A stretch of 35,636 bases of DNA from Candidatus Gastranaerophilales bacterium. GTDB taxonomy: Bacteria > Cyanobacteriota > Vampirovibrionia > Gastranaerophilales > Gastranaerophilaceae. Location: positions 1 through 35,636 of the forward strand of contig CANRMD010000019.1 in NCBI GenBank assembly GCA_947631645.1, in the 5' to 3' direction. The notes beneath the pieces were generated by a model. It made no database searches and had not been told where the DNA came from. It saw only the letters and a program-made list of their open reading frames with translations. The position numbers and the translations under genes are program-made. Shown here in pieces: positions 33,016 to 35,636 of this stretch (position 1 is its first letter; every line of letters begins with the position of its first letter).

Positions 33016-34212
33016 CTAATTCTCTACTATACTTAATTTATATATTTTATTACTACTTGAGATATTAGGAGTCACATTTCCTCCCATAAATAAAATTGCA
33101 GAATTATCCAATTCAATCTTACTTTTTCCAAATCCTGTAAGACTGAATAAATAATAGTATTTTCTATTCTTATCTAAACGCATATCAATATAGTTATTTG
33201 TATCTTCAAATATTATTAAAGGATGTAAATAGAATAGATTATCAGATAATTTATAAATATTAGAAATGTTAGAATTTATATTTAATAAATCTGACCTAAT
33301 ATGATTATTTTTAATTGTAAAGATATAATTATATATTGGTTTTCCCACAGATACCCTTAAAAATTTTTCTTCATTAATCTTCAAAATATTATAATTATAA
33401 TTATTATCATTAAATAATCCGATTTTCGTAAATTTATTTTTTGTAATATCATACAAATATATATTATTATTAGTTTTGTTGTTATTGGCTTTTTCTATTT
33501 TACCTGCACATAATATTATATTTTTATTTATTGGAATTGAGGCAACAAAATTATTTTCTCCTTTATATAGTAAGCTATATTCACCCGTTTTAATATTCAT
33601 TTTGATTATTTGATTCATTTCTTTTGATAAAATTAAAATTTCTTCTTTTGATTCTGTTATTATATAAGGATTTTCAGGCAAATCCTTAATTCCGGGGTAA
33701 ATTTCAGTAAATGTATTATTTTTAACATTAAATAATTGACAAGGTTTATTTTTTGATAATAGTATAACATTCCCATCGTCATTAACATATAGAGCAACAC
33801 ATTCAGAATGTTTCATATCTGATACTTTTATATTTTTGTTTGCTTTTACATCGTAAATTTCTGCAGATTTAAGAACAGTATTTTTAAACTTAATTCCGAT
33901 CATATGATACTTATTTGGCGGTGAAATATCTTCATGCTTTATTCCTCCAAGTATCAAGATATTCCCATTTTTAAGTTTAACTGCTTGCATATAAGAACGT
34001 GGTTCCAACATATTGCCAATGTGTTCTACATTTATATTTATATTTTTTAACTCTTGATGATTTTTGAAGTGATTTTCATTTAAAGGAACGGCAGCCTTCC
34101 AATAGGCTTTTTCTAAAGTTTCAAATTTACCATTTTGGGTATATCCGCAACAAAAAATACTAATAAATAAAAATAGGATTGTAAAACTAAATAAAATTTT
34201 TATATAACTCAT
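33016..34212 (-). CDS. Exported Kelch-like beta-propeller protein
   Basis: A 398-aa protein with an N-terminal signal sequence or anchor (MSYIKILFSFTILFLFISIF, then Cys-Cys). The rest shows Kelch-type repeats: MLEPRSYMQAVKLKNGNILI followed by LGG and SAEIYDV, then weaker copies such as NKNIILCAGKI, IYLYDITKNKF and NSAILFMGG. These predict a surface or periplasmic beta-propeller, usually for binding. Very Asn-rich. No Shine-Dalgarno precedes any of the in-frame ATG codons (34242, 34227, 34212); the last gives the best signal peptide, 34227 is an alternative. Its promoter has a nine-G run in the spacer, suggesting phase-variable expression. Its end lies beside the REP-like hairpin. Confidence 0.72.
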   Translation of the reverse strand: MSYIKILFSFTILFLFISIFCCGYTQNGKFETLEKAYWKAAVPLNENHFKNHQELKNININVEHIGNMLEPRSYMQAVKLKNGNILILGGIKHEDISPPNKYHMIGIKFKNTVLKSAEIYDVKANKNIKVSDMKHSECVALYVNDDGNVILLSKNKPCQLFNVKNNTFTEIYPGIKDLPENPYIITESKEEILILSKEMNQIIKMNIKTGEYSLLYKGENNFVASIPINKNIILCAGKIEKANNNKTNNNIYLYDITKNKFTKIGLFNDNNYNYNILKINEEKFLRVSVGKPIYNYIFTIKNNHIRSDLLNINSNISNIYKLSDNLFYLHPLIIFEDTNNYIDMRLDKNRKYYYLFSLTGFGKSKIELDNSAILFMGGNVTPNISSSNKIYKLSIVEN

Positions 34213-34240
34213 AAAAACACCAGACATTGTAAACAAAGTC

Positions 34241-34271
34241 ATTATACCACTTTTACCCCCCCCCAAGGCAA
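34241..34271 (-). promoter_or_regulatory. Putative phase-variable promoter with G9 spacer
   Basis: Minus strand: TTGCCT (complement 34266-34271), a 19-nt spacer containing nine consecutive G (complement 34256-34264), then TGG-TATAAT (hexamer complement 34241-34246), an extended -10. Loss of two G would give the optimal 17-nt spacer. Confidence 0.6.
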
Positions 34272-34290
34272 ATTTAAAGTTTTATATTTC

Positions 34291-34319
34291 TTGACAATAT
34301 GTTGTTTTTAGACTACAAT
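34291..34319 (+). promoter_or_regulatory. Promoter of the toxin-antitoxin operon
   Basis: Consensus TTGACA (34291-34296), exactly 17 nt, then TACAAT (34314-34319). The -10 ends 6 nt before the toxin ATG at 34326. This is the best promoter in the window. Confidence 0.8.
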
Positions 34320-34325
34320 AATAAT

Positions 34326-34664
34326 ATGAAAGAAATTCTTACTTATAAAACTTCAAATGGAAAATGTCCTTATGATGATTGGTTTTATAAACTGGATAAA
34401 GCCACACAAGCAAGAATTGAAAAAAGACTTGAACGAGTTGAAGAAGGTAATTATGGAGATTTCAAAAAATTAGATAGTGAAATTTCCGAATTACGATTTA
34501 CATTTGGAAGCGGTTATAGAATTTATTTTACTGAAACAAATGATATTATAGTTATTCTATTATGTGCCGGAGATAAAAGCACGCAAACGGTAGATATTAA
34601 AATGGCTAAAAAATACTTAGATGATTTAATTGAAAGGAATAAATTAAATGAAATTAAATATTGA
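34326..34664 (+). CDS. RelE/HigB-family toxin (Gp49-like, addiction module killer type)
   Basis: A 112-aa toxin of the RelE/ParE superfamily, of the type described as a phage Gp49-like addiction-module killer. Seen: DDWFYKLDKATQARIEKRL, ERVEEGNYGDFKKL, SELRFTFGSGYRIYF (the conserved E-L-R ... G-x-R-I-Y-F) and LLCAGDKSTQTVDIKMAKKY. Members usually cut mRNA on the ribosome; catalytic residues are not certain here. A longer frame begins at 34299 but lies inside the promoter; with TACAAT ending 6 nt upstream and no Shine-Dalgarno, the ATG at 34326 is chosen and translation is probably leaderless. Toxin-first order, overlapping the antitoxin by 17 nt, is normal for HigBA-like pairs. Confidence 0.92.
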   Translation: MKEILTYKTSNGKCPYDDWFYKLDKATQARIEKRLERVEEGNYGDFKKLDSEISELRFTFGSGYRIYFTETNDIIVILLCAGDKSTQTVDIKMAKKYLDDLIERNKLNEIKY

Positions 34665-34968
34665 TAAACTAAAAAAGAATACAATTCCTTATGAAGAACT
34701 TTCAGAAAAACATTTTCTTGATGTAGAATTTCAGAAAGAATATTTAAACCTTTCTTTATCAGAATATATTACTGATGGTGATTTTAACAAATTTTTTAAA
34801 TCATTAGAAAAAGTTATTAAAGCAAGAGAAAGTGTTTCATCCTTCGCTAAAAAAGTAAATATAGATAGAACTAATCTATACACCTTATTTAATGGTGAAA
34901 AAATACCAAGACTTGATACAATTGCAAAAATATTAAAAGAACTCGGTTTTTCAATTCAAGTTGCTTAA
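34648..34968 (+). CDS. HigA-like antitoxin with HTH domain
   Basis: A 106-aa antitoxin paired with the upstream toxin. The N-terminal third (EYLNLSLSEYITDGDFNKFFKSL) matches the usual start of addiction-module antidote proteins. The C-terminal half is a Cro/C1-type helix-turn-helix: SVSSFAKKVNIDRTNLYTLF then NGEKIPRLDTIAKILKELG. It neutralises the toxin and probably represses the operon promoter. Unlike the toxin it has a Shine-Dalgarno, AAAGGA, about 10 nt before the ATG, located within the toxin gene. Confidence 0.92.
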   Translation: MKLNIDKLKKNTIPYEELSEKHFLDVEFQKEYLNLSLSEYITDGDFNKFFKSLEKVIKARESVSSFAKKVNIDRTNLYTLFNGEKIPRLDTIAKILKELGFSIQVA

Positions 34969-35013
34969 AGCTGTTTGACCTTAATTTTAATAAGAATTTT
35001 GTGATATGCTTCA

Positions 35014-35636
35014 CTAATTAGGAGCGTGTAATTCACCAGACGTGCTGTTTTTTATTTTAATGGGATATTCTTTCAGCAGTTCTTTAGCAAATTCTCTTAT
35101 ATGTTCCGATTCATCATTCAAAGATCTAACAAGTAAAATTACGGGTATATCTTTATTATTGATATTATTATAATATTTCCCGGCGAGTTTTTTGTATTTA
35201 ATATAATCTTTTAATAAAATTTCTTTTTCACTGTCGGAATGATTTATATCAGGATTATTATAATATCCAAAAATATGAAGAGCTGAATATTCGGCATATA
35301 TTCCTTTTTGCATGGGAATAATTGATAATTTAGTTGCAATTTCGTAGGGATTTATAACATTTTTTGGTGATTTATCTTTGTGTATCGTGTATGAAAATGC
35401 CATGTCTGGAATGCTTATTATAAGCAGTATAATTAATAAAAGCATTGATAAAACAATCTTCTTAAAAGACTGTTTATTCTTTATAATCCCATATATTATT
35501 ATCGGTATTGATAATAAAATTGTGATACTGCAAATTCTCACATACAAATACAGAACTGTTGCTATAAAAATATTAATCATATTCAAAATAGGAGGATAAG
35601 AATCATAAGCAGGACTTAACCCTAATATCAAAAGAA
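35014..35636 (-). CDS. Membrane protein of unknown function, N-terminus beyond the right edge
   Basis: The frame is open to the right edge, so only the C-terminal part (about 207 codons) is seen. Two or three membrane segments (MINIFIATVLYLYVRI, then ITILLSIPIIIYGII and IVLSMLLLIILLIISIP) precede an outside domain of about 120 residues with YEIATKLSIIPMQKG, AEYSALHIFGYY and a lysine-rich tail. The end (RSLNDESEHIREFAKELLKEYP) is helical and looks a little like one HEAT repeat. I do not recognise the family. A TTG at 35631 could start it but has no ribosome site. It faces the TA operon convergently, 45 nt away. Confidence 0.6.
   Translation of the reverse strand, partial: LLILGLSPAYDSYPPILNMINIFIATVLYLYVRICSITILLSIPIIIYGIIKNKQSFKKIVLSMLLLIILLIISIPDMAFSYTIHKDKSPKNVINPYEIATKLSIIPMQKGIYAEYSALHIFGYYNNPDINHSDSEKEILLKDYIKYKKLAGKYYNNINNKDIPVILLVRSLNDESEHIREFAKELLKEYPIKIKNSTSGELHAPN

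Noticed and set aside
34213-34266. Upstream extension of the Kelch-like gene through the G run from a TTG
   Set aside because: It would translate the -10 and the G tract into a Gly-rich stub before a second, better signal peptide; the region reads as a promoter.
34299-34325. Earlier ATG for the toxin
   Set aside because: It lies between the -35 and -10 of a near-consensus promoter, so it would not be in the transcript.

Overview
Organism. The window is AT-rich and carries genes of a Gram-negative cell: LPS transport (lptB, an LptF/LptG-type permease), kdsB and manC. It also has cyanobacteria-like traits: a CdaA diadenylate cyclase directly downstream of lysA, and a stand-alone HEAT-repeat protein of the PBS-lyase type. 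No photosynthesis gene is visible. The best guess is a host-associated non-photosynthetic relative of cyanobacteria (Gastranaerophilales / Melainabacteria). This is inferred from gene content, not from a marker-gene tree.

Layout. 1-6.1 kb, minus strand: an edge-truncated unknown gene, then a tight operon read lysA > cdaA > KDPG-aldolase-like > gcvPB > SGNH hydrolase-like. 6.1-7.8 kb: an exported unknown protein facing a UbiA/MenA-type prenyltransferase and a mini zinc protein. 8.1-9.0 kb: a monocistronic HEAT-repeat gene with a strong ribosome site and a perfect terminator. 9.1-11.7 kb, plus strand: lptB > lptF/G-like > exported phosphodiester glycosidase, with stop and start codons overlapping. 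11.7-14.8 kb, minus: manC > dxr > aroQ. Then anmK (plus) abuts dapB (minus). 16.8-17.4 kb: two small unknown genes. 17.4-22.2 kb, minus: accD > accA > prmA > kdsB > two tandem CDF metal exporters. 22.3-27.3 kb, minus: parvulin > aminopeptidase P > SpoU methyltransferase > two tiny genes > argS. 27.4-32.3 kb, plus: a PRTase-like unknown, miaB, a peptide-binding lipoprotein and a short DegT-like protein. 32.4-35.6 kb looks accessory: an acidic FnIII-like protein, a GC-rich hairpin, a Kelch-like exported protein, a toxin-antitoxin pair and an edge-truncated membrane protein.

How the parts fit. Most of the window is housekeeping: lysine and peptidoglycan precursors (lysA, dapB, anmK), fatty-acid initiation (accA, accD), isoprenoid, quinone and shikimate steps (dxr, menA-like, aroQ), envelope sugars and LPS export (manC, kdsB, lptB, lptF/G), and translation (argS, prmA, miaB, SpoU methyltransferase).

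Main points of interest. (1) At least five genes have a -10 hexamer ending exactly 6 nt before the ATG and no Shine-Dalgarno, which predicts leaderless mRNAs; genes inside operons mostly keep a Shine-Dalgarno. (2) A run of nine G lies inside the -35/-10 spacer of the Kelch-like gene, the layout of a phase-variable promoter. (3) The toxin of the TA pair is predicted leaderless while its antitoxin has a Shine-Dalgarno. (4) Perfect palindromes sit on the manC/anmK, accD and argS promoters. (5) Two SD-preceded genes of 39 and 49 codons lie between the SpoU methyltransferase gene and argS. No tRNA, rRNA, CRISPR array or insertion sequence was seen.
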